From: Pseudomonadota bacterium
Lineage (GTDB): Bacteria > Pseudomonadota > Alphaproteobacteria > Rickettsiales > UBA6187
Assembly (NCBI GenBank): GCA_027620075.1
Contig: JAQCEY010000003.1
Location: 186,001 to 250,000, forward strand
Direction of reading: 5' to 3'
DNA: 64,000 nucleotides
Every line of letters starts with the position of its first letter. Position 1 is the first letter of the stretch. Made by a program: the position numbers and the translations under genes. The notes beneath the pieces were generated by a model. The model made no database searches and had not been told where the DNA came from. It was given only the letters and a program-made list of their open reading frames with translations. Of the stretch, positions 45,202-55,134 are shown piece after piece.

Positions 45202-46182
45202 ATGAGATTATCGGACAAATACCGTAGTAAAGGTTTCTCTCTTGTAGAGTTGGGTGTATCACTTGCTATTATAGGCATGATAGTAAGCAGTGCCATGTCC
45301 GTAGCAATCACAAATGATTTTGATGTCAAAAAAAATGAAACCGAAGCTAAATTAAACAGGATAGAAGAGGCATTGGCAGGATATGTATCCTTGAACCACA
45401 GGCTTCCATGCCCTGCAAACGGTGCTACTACCATTGCAAACACGGCATTCGGTCAGGAGGGTGTCGTAGGACCTTCTGCGGCTCCTGCCATCTGCCCTAA
45501 CTCAAACTTCACAGCAGGTACATGGAATAATATAGGGGTGGTTCCTGTTGATACTTTGCAATTACCCGATGATTTTATGTTTGATGGTTGGGGAAGAAGG
45601 TTTACATATGTGGTTGATAGAAAATACGCAAATAATGACGTAACTAACACATCCTGCCCCGATACAAGTACTAGATGTTTTGTAATGAGCAGCGACCCGA
45701 CCATAAATATAAATCAGTCATCGGGACGACGCATAACCACAAATGCCGTATATGCTCTAATCAGTCACGGTGAAAATGGGCATGGTGCATTTACTAAGAA
45801 CGGTAGTGCAACAAGGTTGAACGGCTTTCCGGTCGGCAATCCTTACAGAGATGCAACGGCATCCGCCGATGAGATAAATAACTCGCATCTTTCAAATGCG
45901 GGAGCTGAGGGAACGCATGATGAGGATTATGTCGTAAGAGAATATATCAGAGTTGATAATAAAGCTGCTGCTGCCGCCGCAAGGATATATTTTGACGATA
46001 TCTTGCGGTATAAAGAAAAGCATGTTTTGGTTAAAGATGCAGGGGCAATAATATTTGACCCTATATGTGTCACTTCCGGTGATATAGTCGATAGTCCGGG
46101 TAATAATCAATGCACGGGGGCTTCGGGGGAAGATGATTGCGAATCATTTGCCGTAGAGATATATAAAAGGTGTTTAAAGTAA
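45202..46182 (+). CDS. Large prepilin-like protein 1, 326 aa
   Basis: A type IV prepilin start: MRLSDKYRSKG, cleaved before FSLVELGVSLAIIGMIVSS, with Glu at +5 and a hydrophobic helix. The mature domain is about 300 residues, twice a major pilin, so it is more like a minor or specialised pilin. It carries DDFMFDGWGRRFTYVVD and YALISHGENGHGAF and ends with a Cys-containing tail (CESFAVEIYKRCLK). It is a paralogue of the next gene and is followed by it after 14 bp. Confidence 0.85.
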   Translation: MRLSDKYRSKGFSLVELGVSLAIIGMIVSSAMSVAITNDFDVKKNETEAKLNRIEEALAGYVSLNHRLPCPANGATTIANTAFGQEGVVGPSAAPAICPNSNFTAGTWNNIGVVPVDTLQLPDDFMFDGWGRRFTYVVDRKYANNDVTNTSCPDTSTRCFVMSSDPTININQSSGRRITTNAVYALISHGENGHGAFTKNGSATRLNGFPVGNPYRDATASADEINNSHLSNAGAEGTHDEDYVVREYIRVDNKAAAAAARIYFDDILRYKEKHVLVKDAGAIIFDPICVTSGDIVDSPGNNQCTGASGEDDCESFAVEIYKRCLK

Positions 46183-46196
46183 AATAGATTTGTAAA

Positions 46197-47180
46197 ATGA
46201 ATTATAAAAACAAGCAGTTTGGATTTTCACTAGTCGAGCTATCGGTGGTTCTTGCCGTAATAGGTCTTACCATAAGCGGAGCACTTGTTATTGCTACCAA
46301 AAAAACAATATCCGACAAGATAGAAGAAACTAATTATAAAATGGACAAGATTGAAAATGCAATGGACGCATATCTTGCACGCCACGGCAGGCTTCCTTGT
46401 ACGGCAGACGGTAGTCTGGAAAAAAGTAATGTTGATTTCGGATGGGAAGATAATATACCGACAATCAACGGTGTGAATGGTGAATGTGACAAAAGTAACT
46501 ACGATGATGCCGGTAGCGTTTATTACGGTGGCGTGCCTACCAAAGACCTGATGATATCAGATGAGTTCATGTTCGATGGTTGGGGAAGACGCTTTTCTTA
46601 TGCTATAGATGCAAGGTTTGCCCATAACGGCCCTGATTTTCAGGGTAGTGGGGGTGATCCAGATTGTAGCACTGCAAGTCAAGGCTGCACGAACCCTCTT
46701 TGTGATGATTCGGGAGCAGGTGCGAACAGTGCTTGTTTTAGATATCAGGCCACCGGATCTATAACGGTTGAAGATGCATCTGGACAAGACCGTACTACTG
46801 AAGCGGTTTATGTTCTGATAAGTCACGGTAAGAACGGTTTAGGTGCATGGCCGAACTTTGGCGGTGCTACTTTAACCGCACCTACTGATGCGAATGAGCG
46901 TGAGAACGCTGGAAATGACGAGGGTGCTTTTGACACTACTTTCGTACAAAAAGATACAACAACCGCTTTCGATGATATTGTAAGATACCGTACAAAATGG
47001 CAGATAATGGAAAATGCCGATATGATAGATGACTTCGATATATGTATTTCCGCTAAAGATGTCGTTGAAGTTGCTAATGGCGGTACGGGTAACTTAACCG
47101 ATTCATGCAGCGGAGTAGTTGATCCTTCCGTCTGTCAGGGACTTGCTGCCCAAGTCTGGTCATGGTGCCTTGATATGTGA
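46197..47180 (+). CDS. Large prepilin-like protein 2, 327 aa
   Basis: Prepilin start MNYKNKQFG, cleaved before FSLVELSVVLAVIGLTISG. It shares with the previous protein DEFMFDGWGRRFSYAID, YVLISHGKNGLGAW, the FDDIVRYRTKWQI block near the C-terminus and a Cys-containing tail (VCQGLAAQVWSWCLDM). The two arose by duplication and are probably assembled into the same structure with the secretin at 41.8-43.6 kb. Confidence 0.85.
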   Translation: MNYKNKQFGFSLVELSVVLAVIGLTISGALVIATKKTISDKIEETNYKMDKIENAMDAYLARHGRLPCTADGSLEKSNVDFGWEDNIPTINGVNGECDKSNYDDAGSVYYGGVPTKDLMISDEFMFDGWGRRFSYAIDARFAHNGPDFQGSGGDPDCSTASQGCTNPLCDDSGAGANSACFRYQATGSITVEDASGQDRTTEAVYVLISHGKNGLGAWPNFGGATLTAPTDANERENAGNDEGAFDTTFVQKDTTTAFDDIVRYRTKWQIMENADMIDDFDICISAKDVVEVANGGTGNLTDSCSGVVDPSVCQGLAAQVWSWCLDM

Positions 47181-47295
47181 GTAGCGGTAAAGATTATTTT
47201 ATTGAACACTCCATGCTTATTGCGTAAATTCTTTCTTAACAAATATGTCCTTATGTATTATTGTTCTGTGCAATAATGAATTTCAAGGCTATTTT

Positions 47296-48009
47296 ATGAA
47301 ATATAAGCGTGTTTTATTAAAGCTATCGGGTGAATCACTGATGGGCAAAGGAAACTACGGTCACGACAGGGAAACCATTGAAAGGATATGTTACGATATA
47401 AAACAGGTGCATGAAAAAGGAATTGAGGTATGCCTTGTGGTCGGCGGAGGCAATATATATAGAGGAGTTTCTGCCGCAGCGATAGGAATGGAAAGGGCAA
47501 GTGCCGATTATATGGGAATGCTTGCAACCGTTATAAACGCTCTGGCATTGCAAAATGCTCTTGACGGAATAGGAGTGCAAAGTAGGGTGCTTTCGGCTAT
47601 ACCGATGACAACCGTATGCGAGCCTTATATCAGACGCAGAGCGGTAAGGCACATGGAAAAAGGACGTGTGGTGATATTTGCCGCAGGTACGGGTAATCCG
47701 TTCTTTACAACCGATACGGCAGCATCACTTCGAGCCGTTGAAATGGGCTGTGATGCTATGCTCAAAGGTACTCAGGTCGACGGAGTATATTCGGCAGACC
47801 CTAAAAAAGATAAAAAAGCCAAACGCTATGATGTATTGACTTATAAGGAAGTTCTGACTAATGATTTGGAAGTTATGGATGCCTCTGCCATATCATTGGC
47901 ACGTGAAAATAAAATCCCGATTCTGGTGTTTTCTATTCATAGCAAAGGGGCTTTCGCAAAAACCGTTTCCGGTGAGGGAATATTTACAATAATCAGGGAG
48001 AAGAAATAA
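47296..48009 (+). CDS. pyrH: UMP kinase
   Basis: 237 residues of the amino acid kinase fold: [35 protein letters not shown]-like [20 protein letters not shown], and [20 protein letters not shown]. The family start is at MKYKRV; the frame opens 17 codons earlier, which family length does not support. It makes UDP from UMP. It opens the pyrH-frr-uppS-cdsA-dxr run. Confidence 0.97.
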   Translation: MKYKRVLLKLSGESLMGKGNYGHDRETIERICYDIKQVHEKGIEVCLVVGGGNIYRGVSAAAIGMERASADYMGMLATVINALALQNALDGIGVQSRVLSAIPMTTVCEPYIRRRAVRHMEKGRVVIFAAGTGNPFFTTDTAASLRAVEMGCDAMLKGTQVDGVYSADPKKDKKAKRYDVLTYKEVLTNDLEVMDASAISLARENKIPILVFSIHSKGAFAKTVSGEGIFTIIREKK

Positions 48010-48566
48010 TGTCACAAGTAAGCATAAATGATTTAAAAAAACGTATGGAAGGAGCGATTGGCTCACTGCACCATGACCTCAAAGGGTTGCGTACGGGTCG
48101 TGCTAATGCGGCATTGCTGGATCATGTTAGCGTTGAAGCGTATGGTTCGAAGATGCCGCTTGACCAGTTGGCTACAGTTAGTGTGCCGGAGGCAAGGTTG
48201 TTAAACGTACAGGTGTGGGACGCATCAAATGCTAAAGCCGTTGAAAAAGCCATTTCAAATGCGGGCTTGGGTCTTAATCCGCAAACTGACGGTAATGTTA
48301 TAAGAGTGCCTCTGCCCGACCTGAGTGAGGAAAGAAGGAAAGAAATGGTGAAAATAGCCGGTCAATACGCTGAAAAAGCAAGGGTGGCAGTGCGTAACAT
48401 AAGACGTGACGGTATGGACAACGCAAAGAAAATGGAAAAAGACGGCGATATATCAAAAGATGAGCAGCATGATATAGGTGAGAAAATACAAAAGCTTACA
48501 GATGACTTCATTAAAACTATTGATGATACTTTGTCCACAAAAGAAGATGATATAATGGCTGTTTAG
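48009..48566 (+). CDS. frr: Ribosome recycling factor
   Basis: 185 residues, exactly family length. Motifs: [59 protein letters not shown] and [15 protein letters not shown]. It splits the post-termination ribosome together with EF-G. Its ATG overlaps the pyrH stop (TAATG), so the two are coupled. Confidence 0.97.
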   Translation: MSQVSINDLKKRMEGAIGSLHHDLKGLRTGRANAALLDHVSVEAYGSKMPLDQLATVSVPEARLLNVQVWDASNAKAVEKAISNAGLGLNPQTDGNVIRVPLPDLSEERRKEMVKIAGQYAEKARVAVRNIRRDGMDNAKKMEKDGDISKDEQHDIGEKIQKLTDDFIKTIDDTLSTKEDDIMAV

Positions 48567-48658
48567 TGTTGAGTGGTTTTATATTGAATAACGCAATGTT
48601 CTGTAAGCGGTAGAGTAATTAATATGACCTGACACCAACATTTAACACTGATAACTAT

Positions 48659-49387
48659 ATGATGAAGGCTGATAGAAAAATGGAAAATGAATTTCCTCCC
48701 GTTCATATCGCTATAATAATGGACGGCAACGGTCGTTGGGCAAAGCAGCGTAATATGCCGAGAATATCAGGTCACAAAAAAGGTGCGGAATCTGTCAGGG
48801 AGGCTATAGAAGCGTGTATAGAAAAATCTGTTTCCCACCTGACTTTATACGCTTTCTCATCAGAGAACTGGAGCCGTCCGGTAGATGAGGTGGAAGGGTT
48901 GATGGAGCTGCTTAACTATTATTTGGGTAAGGAGCTAAAGCAGTTAAACGAGAAAAACATCAAACTTAACATTATCGGTGACAGAACTCTTCTATCTGAT
49001 AAAATAAATGCGAAAATACAACAAGCAGAAGAGCTGACAAAAGATAATAAATCGCTGTGCCTGACTATAGCCCTTAGCTATGGCGGTCGTCAGGAAATAG
49101 TGTCGGCAGCTAAAAAGATAGTAAGCAACGTAATAGAAGGCGGTCTTGATAAAGATAAGGTAGATGAGAAAGTTTTTGAAAGCTTCCTCTATACGTCGGG
49201 TATTCCTGATCCCGACCTTCTTATAAGAACAAGCGGAGAAAAACGCCTTAGCAACTTCCTTTTATGGCAGTTGGCATATACCGAGTTGTTTTTTATAGAT
49301 GTTTTATGGCCAGATCTTAAAAAACAGCATATATTAGATGTTATAAATGATTTTACAAAAAGAGAGCGGCGTTATGGAAATTCCTAA
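48659..49387 (+). CDS. uppS: Undecaprenyl diphosphate synthase
   Basis: 242 residues of the cis-prenyltransferase family: IAIIMDGNGRWAKQR, GHKKGAESVREAIEACI, LTLYAFSSENWSRP and DLLIRTSGEKRLSNFLLWQ. It makes the C55 lipid carrier precursor for cell-wall and surface glycans. A second ATG (MENEFPPVH) lies eight codons in and is equally possible as the start. Confidence 0.96.
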   Translation: MMKADRKMENEFPPVHIAIIMDGNGRWAKQRNMPRISGHKKGAESVREAIEACIEKSVSHLTLYAFSSENWSRPVDEVEGLMELLNYYLGKELKQLNEKNIKLNIIGDRTLLSDKINAKIQQAEELTKDNKSLCLTIALSYGGRQEIVSAAKKIVSNVIEGGLDKDKVDEKVFESFLYTSGIPDPDLLIRTSGEKRLSNFLLWQLAYTELFFIDVLWPDLKKQHILDVINDFTKRERRYGNS

Positions 49388-50072
49388 AATATCTGCAAAT
49401 CTGAAACATCGTATAATATCGGCTGCCATTCTTGCCCCGTTGGTTTTGTTGATATTGTGGACGGGCGGAGCTTTTTTCAGTACGCTGGTGGTGCTTATGG
49501 CGGTTATAATGTCGTTCGAGTGGAAAGGGATAGTTGATAACGTACCTGAAGGCGGCAAAAAACTTGATGAAAAACAGCAGAAAATATGGACGGCAACCGG
49601 TGTTATGTATGTTTCTGTATTTGCCTCAAGCCTGTTGTTGCTAAGAAATGTTGAAGGCGGTGAGGATCTGGTGCTTTTTATGCTGCTTTTGGTATGGTCT
49701 ACCGATATTGCGGCGTATTTTTCCGGCAAATTGATAGGGGGGGCGAAAATATGCGTGAAGATAAGCCCTAATAAAACATGGGCAGGTCTTCTGGGCGGAA
49801 TGGCTGCCGCAGCACTGATAGGGGGGATTGCCCATTTTATATTTAACGTACACAGTTTTACGGTAATGTTCATAGGCGGTGCATTGATGGCGGTTCTGGC
49901 ACAGGCGGGTGACTTTTTCGAATCATGGGTGAAACGTAAATTCGGTGTTAAAGATAGCGGTAATATAATTCCGGGTCATGGCGGTGTTATGGACAGAATG
50001 GACGGATTTGTAACCGTTTCGACAGTGTTTGCGTTTCTGGTTCTAATAAATGGCGGTAGTTTCTTGCAATGA
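49374..50072 (+). CDS. cdsA: Phosphatidate cytidylyltransferase
   Basis: 232 residues with several TM helices. The C-terminal signature SWVKRKFGVKDSGNIIPGHG then GVMDRMDG is diagnostic. It makes CDP-diacylglycerol for phospholipids in the inner membrane. The start at MEIPKISANLKHR overlaps the uppS end by 14 bases. Confidence 0.94.
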   Translation: MEIPKISANLKHRIISAAILAPLVLLILWTGGAFFSTLVVLMAVIMSFEWKGIVDNVPEGGKKLDEKQQKIWTATGVMYVSVFASSLLLLRNVEGGEDLVLFMLLLVWSTDIAAYFSGKLIGGAKICVKISPNKTWAGLLGGMAAAALIGGIAHFIFNVHSFTVMFIGGALMAVLAQAGDFFESWVKRKFGVKDSGNIIPGHGGVMDRMDGFVTVSTVFAFLVLINGGSFLQ

Positions 50073-51244
50073 TATCAGATGATGCACCGGATTCTATAAC
50101 TATACTGGGTTCTACCGGCTCAATCGGTTGTAACACCGTAAAGGTAATAAGCGAGTCGGATAAAAAATATTCCGTGACGGCACTGACGGCTAATTCAAAC
50201 GTAGAGCTTTTAGCAAAACAGGCAAAGGAACTAAGAGCAAAATATGCGGTAATAGCTGATGAGTCTTTGTATGGTGATTTAAAAAGACTACTTGCAGGTA
50301 GTGATATACAAGCATTGGCAGGATTCGGTGAGGTAGCAAACGCCGCCTCTATAAAAACTGATATAGTTATGTCGGCGATTGTGGGTGTGGCAGGACTTGT
50401 GCCTACTATGGAGGCAATAAAACAGGGAAGTAAAATAGCCCTTGCAAATAAAGAGTGCCTAGTCTGTGCCGGCGGTATCATGACCGATGCGGTAAAGCAA
50501 TATAAAGCCTCCCTTATTCCTGTTGATTCGGAACATAATGCCATTTATCAGGTGTTCGATTTTGATAACCCGCAAAATGTTTCCAAAATAATACTTACAG
50601 CGTCAGGAGGACCTTTCAGGACTTATACCAAAGAACAGATGACCTCGGTTACGCCTCAGCAGGCATTAGCTCACCCTAACTGGGATATGGGCAGTAAGAT
50701 ATCGGTTGATTCGGCAACTATGATGAATAAAGGGCTAGAAGTAATAGAAGCATATTACCTGTTCCCCGTCGAAAAAGAGCAGATAGATGTTGTCATACAT
50801 CCTGAGTCTATTATTCATTCAATGGTGGAATATCATGATGGTTCGGTGCTGGCACAGCTTGGCACTCCCGATATGTGTACGCCTATCGGTGTTGCATTGG
50901 CATGGCCTCAAAGGCTTAAGATAAATACACAAAAGCTTGACCTTACAAAGATAGGGAGCCTTACTTTTGAAGAGCTTGATAATAACAGGTTTGAAGCTGT
51001 AAAACTTGCTAAACAGGCATTGCAGGAAGGAAGCATGATGCAAATAGCATATAACTGTGCCAACGAGGTGGCAGTCGAACAGTTCCTGAATGGAAATATA
51101 GGATTCAACGATATAGTAAGAGTTACAAAATCAATAATGGATTCTGTAAAATCCGGTAGTTTACAGAATATTGATGACGTGTTATTAGTGGTAGACGAGA
51201 TAAATAAAAAAACAACATCGCTAACAAGTAAAATCGTAGCTTGA
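50069..51244 (+). CDS. dxr: 1-deoxy-D-xylulose 5-phosphate reductoisomerase
   Basis: 391 residues. ITILGSTGSIGCNTVKVI is the NADPH site, ALANKECLVCAGGIM and VDSEHNAIYQ are in the catalytic domain, and LTASGGPFRTYTKEQM follows. It makes MEP in the non-mevalonate isoprenoid route. Its ATG overlaps the cdsA stop (ATGA). In many alphaproteobacteria dxr is followed by the protease gene rseP and bamA; here a T4SS gene comes next. Confidence 0.96.
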   Translation: MISDDAPDSITILGSTGSIGCNTVKVISESDKKYSVTALTANSNVELLAKQAKELRAKYAVIADESLYGDLKRLLAGSDIQALAGFGEVANAASIKTDIVMSAIVGVAGLVPTMEAIKQGSKIALANKECLVCAGGIMTDAVKQYKASLIPVDSEHNAIYQVFDFDNPQNVSKIILTASGGPFRTYTKEQMTSVTPQQALAHPNWDMGSKISVDSATMMNKGLEVIEAYYLFPVEKEQIDVVIHPESIIHSMVEYHDGSVLAQLGTPDMCTPIGVALAWPQRLKINTQKLDLTKIGSLTFEELDNNRFEAVKLAKQALQEGSMMQIAYNCANEVAVEQFLNGNIGFNDIVRVTKSIMDSVKSGSLQNIDDVLLVVDEINKKTTSLTSKIVA

Positions 51245-51309
51245 GGTTTTGATTTTTTATAAATTTCGTTGTAAAGTTAAACTCCTTAAATTAAAAAAAG
51301 TTATAAATT

Positions 51310-52311
51310 ATGGTTCAAAGTCACGCCGCATTAGAAACTTATCTGGCACCATTAAAAGAATTGTTCGAAGAAGATGGAGTCGCAGAGATATCAATCAACA
51401 GACCCGGAGAAGCATGGATTGAGAAGCGCGGCGATATGTACATGGTAGAGCTTCCGGAGTTTGATTTTGAGCATTTAAAAGGTCTTGCAAGGCTTATTGC
51501 ACAATCAACTGAGCAAAAAGTAAGTGAGGAACGCCCGCTTTTATCGGCAACCCTTCCTAACGGATTTCGTATTCAGGTGGTGTTCCCTCCTGCAGCGGAA
51601 CCCGGACATGTAATTATGTCAATTCGTAAAGGCTCTACACTTAACTGGAACCTTGATGACTATGAAAAAATGGGAGCTTTCTCGCACACGGCAGTAGATG
51701 AACAAGACGATCCGCATGATAAAGAACTATCTGAATTGCTTGATAAAAACGAAATAAAACAATTCATGATAAAAGCTATTCAGTATAAGAAAAACATTAT
51801 CATAAGCGGTGGTACTTCAACAGGTAAAACGACATTTACAAATGCTTGCCTAAAGGCAATCCCTGCCGAAGAACGTCTTATAACCGCAGAGGACGCACGT
51901 GAGGTTATTCTTGATCAGCACCCTAACCGTGTACACCTTCTTGCCTCAAAAGGAGGGCAGGGACGTGCACAGGTAACTACACAGGATCTTATTGAAGCCT
52001 GCTTACGTCTGCGTCCCGACAGGATAATCGTGGGAGAGGTTCGTGGTGCCGAAGCATTCAGTTTTCTGCGTGCTATCAATACCGGACACCCCGGTTCTAT
52101 TTCAACACTGCACGCAGATACGCCGCAGATGGCTATGGAGCAGTTAAAGCTAATGGTTATGCAGGCGGGGCTTGGTATGCCTCCTGCCGAGGTAAGGCAA
52201 TATATCTCGCAGGTAGTTGATATTGTGGTACAGCTAAAAAGAAGCGGTAAAGTACGTCATATTTCGGAAATATATTTCAAGAACAGACACCGCAAAACGG
52301 AAGAGGAATAA
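51310..52311 (+). CDS. virB11: T4SS ATPase VirB11
   Basis: 333 residues. The N-terminal domain has FEEDGVAEISINRPGEAWIE. The RecA-like domain has Walker A GGTSTGKTTF, ITAEDAREVIL, and RPDRIIVGEVRGAEAFSFLR with NTGHPGSISTLHAD. It is a hexameric ATPase at the cytoplasmic base of P-type T4SS. Its stop overlaps the virD4 start (TAATG). Confidence 0.96.
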   Translation: MVQSHAALETYLAPLKELFEEDGVAEISINRPGEAWIEKRGDMYMVELPEFDFEHLKGLARLIAQSTEQKVSEERPLLSATLPNGFRIQVVFPPAAEPGHVIMSIRKGSTLNWNLDDYEKMGAFSHTAVDEQDDPHDKELSELLDKNEIKQFMIKAIQYKKNIIISGGTSTGKTTFTNACLKAIPAEERLITAEDAREVILDQHPNRVHLLASKGGQGRAQVTTQDLIEACLRLRPDRIIVGEVRGAEAFSFLRAINTGHPGSISTLHADTPQMAMEQLKLMVMQAGLGMPPAEVRQYISQVVDIVVQLKRSGKVRHISEIYFKNRHRKTEEE

Positions 52312-54134
52312 TGTCCGAATTATCAAGAGCATTCAGGAATTTTGTTGCAATATCATTTGTATTTTGCGTGGTTCTGGGTATTTGCCTGACGGTTTCTGCA
52401 TTTTTAGTAGTAATACTGGTTGAGGAAGTAAGAAGCGTTAGGTTTACAGGTGATATTATCGCAGATGTCGGTTATTTCTGGGGGCGGTTCATAGAATATT
52501 GGAAAGTCTGGTGGGATAATAAATACACTTTAAAGCCACTTGACGGTATAGTGTTATCAAACGGTAATATAAGTAAGTTCTTTGTAATAAAACTTTTTGC
52601 CGCAACTATATTCCCTGTTATTTCGATGGGTACTCTTATATTAATATTCAGGGCGCCGTTAATGGACTGGCGACCTTTCAGGAAAAAAGAGTCATTACAC
52701 GGTGATGCTAAGTGGGCAACCGATAAAGATTTAGAGAAGGCAGGCTTACGTGCTAAGAAAGGAGTGTTGTTAGGCAAGGATAATAAAGGGAACTTTCTGG
52801 TAGCAGGAGGCTTTCAGCACGCTTTGCTATTTGCTCCTACCGGTTCGGGAAAGGGTGTTGGATTCGTTATACCTAACCTGCTTTTTTGGGAAGATTCATG
52901 TTTTATTCACGATATTAAACTGGAAAACTATGAGCTTACAAGCGGGTGGAGAAAAGAAAAATTAAAACAGAACGTATATTTATGGAACCCTGCCGACTCA
53001 GACGGCATAAGCCATTGCTATAACCCTTTGCAGTGGATTAGCCTCAAGCCCGGACAGATGGTTGATGACGTACAGAAAATAGCTAACATATTGCTTCCCG
53101 ATACGTCGGATTTTTGGGAAAGTGAGGCAAGAAGTTTATTTACGGGGATAGTGCTGTATTTGTGTGCCGTACCTGAGAAGGTACAGTCTTTCGGGGAGGT
53201 AGTCAGAACCTTGCGTAGTGACGATGTGGTTTATAACCTTGCGGTGGTGTTAGATACCATAGGAAAAGACATTCACCCCGTTTCATATATGAATATAGCT
53301 TCATTCCTGCAAAAGGCAGACAAAGAGCGTTCGGGCGTTATATCGACATTGAACTCCAAGCTAGAGCTTTGGGCAAACCCGCTAATTGATACCGCTACCG
53401 CTACAAGCGATTTTAATATCAGTGATTTTAAAAGGCAGCCTACGACGGTGTATGTAGGGGTGACTCCCGATAACTTAAAGCGTCTGCAACCTTTATTGCA
53501 GGTGTTCTATCAGCAGGCAACCGAATTCCTTGCCCGTTCCATACCCACCGCAGAGGATAAGTATGGCGTTTTATTTATGATGGACGAGTTTCCGACACTT
53601 GGAAAAATGGATCAGTTCAAAGCAGGTATAGCATATTTCCGTGGATATAAATTAAGGCTTTTCCTTATCGTACAAGATACCGAGCAGCTTAAAGATATTT
53701 ATGAGGATGCGGGAATGAACTCGTTTCTTTCTAACTCTACATACCGTATAACATTTGCCGCAAATAACGTGGAAACGGCAGAACTCATCTCTAAAATGGT
53801 AGGTAACAAAACGGTTGAACAGGTTTCTGCGAATAAACCCAAGTTCCTTGACCTTAACCCCGGTGCACGTTCCCTGCACGTTTCGGAAACACAAAGAGCC
53901 TTGTTACTTCCACAAGAGGTTGTGAGTCTGGATAGAGATCTTCAAATACTTCTGATAGAGGCAAGCCCTCCTATAAAATCTAAAAAGATAAAATATTATA
54001 AGGATTCTTTCTTCACTAAGAGGTTATTACCGCCGATATTTGTTCCGACACAAGAACCTTATGACCCTAGAAAACACGGCAAAAAAGCAGTTCAGGAACA
54101 ACAGGAAGTGCAAGAAGAGGAGCAAGCGGCTTAG
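52311..54134 (+). CDS. virD4: T4SS coupling protein VirD4
   Basis: 607 residues. Two N-terminal TM segments (FVFCVVLGICLTVSAFLVVI; LFAATIFPVISMGTLILIF) precede HGDAKWATDKDLEKAGL and the Walker A motif LLFAPTGSGKGVGF. Walker B is in VLFMMDEFPTLGKM. It is the inner-membrane ATPase that hands substrates to the T4SS channel, so an effector-secreting system is likely. The C-terminal Glu/Gln tail is rvh-like. It overlaps the convergent PAS gene by four bases. Confidence 0.96.
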   Translation: MSELSRAFRNFVAISFVFCVVLGICLTVSAFLVVILVEEVRSVRFTGDIIADVGYFWGRFIEYWKVWWDNKYTLKPLDGIVLSNGNISKFFVIKLFAATIFPVISMGTLILIFRAPLMDWRPFRKKESLHGDAKWATDKDLEKAGLRAKKGVLLGKDNKGNFLVAGGFQHALLFAPTGSGKGVGFVIPNLLFWEDSCFIHDIKLENYELTSGWRKEKLKQNVYLWNPADSDGISHCYNPLQWISLKPGQMVDDVQKIANILLPDTSDFWESEARSLFTGIVLYLCAVPEKVQSFGEVVRTLRSDDVVYNLAVVLDTIGKDIHPVSYMNIASFLQKADKERSGVISTLNSKLELWANPLIDTATATSDFNISDFKRQPTTVYVGVTPDNLKRLQPLLQVFYQQATEFLARSIPTAEDKYGVLFMMDEFPTLGKMDQFKAGIAYFRGYKLRLFLIVQDTEQLKDIYEDAGMNSFLSNSTYRITFAANNVETAELISKMVGNKTVEQVSANKPKFLDLNPGARSLHVSETQRALLLPQEVVSLDRDLQILLIEASPPIKSKKIKYYKDSFFTKRLLPPIFVPTQEPYDPRKHGKKAVQEQQEVQEEEQAA

Positions 54135-55102
54135 TATTTCGAGTCACCGTCAATATACCCTTCTTCATATTCTTCCTCATCAAGCCCGTCTAATTCGGCT
54201 AAGTCATCAAATAACTCGGAAATTGAATTTCCCCCACGTTGCTGATTATATAAGGTTTTGTCAACACAAGCGTTAAAAATATCAGTAGGGTTGTCATCGG
54301 CTATAAGCTGAGTGTAGCATACTGTTAAGGTTGTATTAAACTCGCTTCCGTCAAATAAAGCGATAGTTTCAGAGGATATGTTATCTATTATACGGTTTAT
54401 TATAACGTCTTTGGCACTTTGTGTATTACAATCAAGTAAAACCAGACCGATTACCTCGTTTTCAATATGTGCCGCAATATCCTCATTACGGCATGTTTTC
54501 TTAATAATGTCCGTGTATTTATTTATAACTTTAGATACGGTCATTTCATCATGCTTTGCAAGCTTTGAAAAATTATCTATTCCAAGTGTTACGAATGTGA
54601 CTTCAATAGGATCTTCGGCAATAAATTTATAGGCAGTGTTATATGCGTGCATTAAAGTGCTGATATCATTAGAACCACGCCCGTTCATTTCAGAGGCTAT
54701 CTCATTTTTTAGCTCCTCAATTTTCTTGGTAAGCCTTATATCCCTTAATAATATCTCATAATCCTGAACTGTCGGATTTTTAGATGTTAGATAAAATATC
54801 TTCATGCTAACTTCTATTTTTTTGCCGTTCTTATTTTTTACCTGAAAATTAGGTATCTTTCTTGCAACCGAGGCAAAATCATATGAAGGATCTTCAAACT
54901 CAATATTTTCTTCGAGAGATTCATTTATCCTTTCGGGTAAAAGTGAAGCAATCCTGCCTCCGACAAGTTCTTCGGGCTTATATCCTGTTAATTTTTCCGC
55001 AGCAGGGTTCATACCGACAACTTCAACAACTTTATTATTGTTATGCTGCCTGATGGTTATTAGTGCGTCACCCTTCCTTTTAGCTGATAATGTAGTTTCC
55101 AT
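54131..55102 (-). CDS. PAS domain protein with degenerate GGDEF-like domain, 323 aa
   Basis: A PAS domain (VVEVVGMNPAAEKLTGYKPE; about residues 10-125) is followed by a linker helix and a nucleotide-cyclase-like domain (VTFVTLGIDNFSKLAKHDEM, HIENEVIGLVLLD). The catalytic GGDEF is replaced by ENEVI, so it should not make c-di-GMP; a role in binding or regulation is more likely. The end overlaps the convergent virD4 stop. Confidence 0.75.
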   Translation of the reverse strand: METTLSAKRKGDALITIRQHNNNKVVEVVGMNPAAEKLTGYKPEELVGGRIASLLPERINESLEENIEFEDPSYDFASVARKIPNFQVKNKNGKKIEVSMKIFYLTSKNPTVQDYEILLRDIRLTKKIEELKNEIASEMNGRGSNDISTLMHAYNTAYKFIAEDPIEVTFVTLGIDNFSKLAKHDEMTVSKVINKYTDIIKKTCRNEDIAAHIENEVIGLVLLDCNTQSAKDVIINRIIDNISSETIALFDGSEFNTTLTVCYTQLIADDNPTDIFNACVDKTLYNQQRGGNSISELFDDLAELDGLDEEEYEEGYIDGDSKY

Positions 55103-55134
55103 TTATTAATCACTTTATCTTTAATTAAGCCGGA

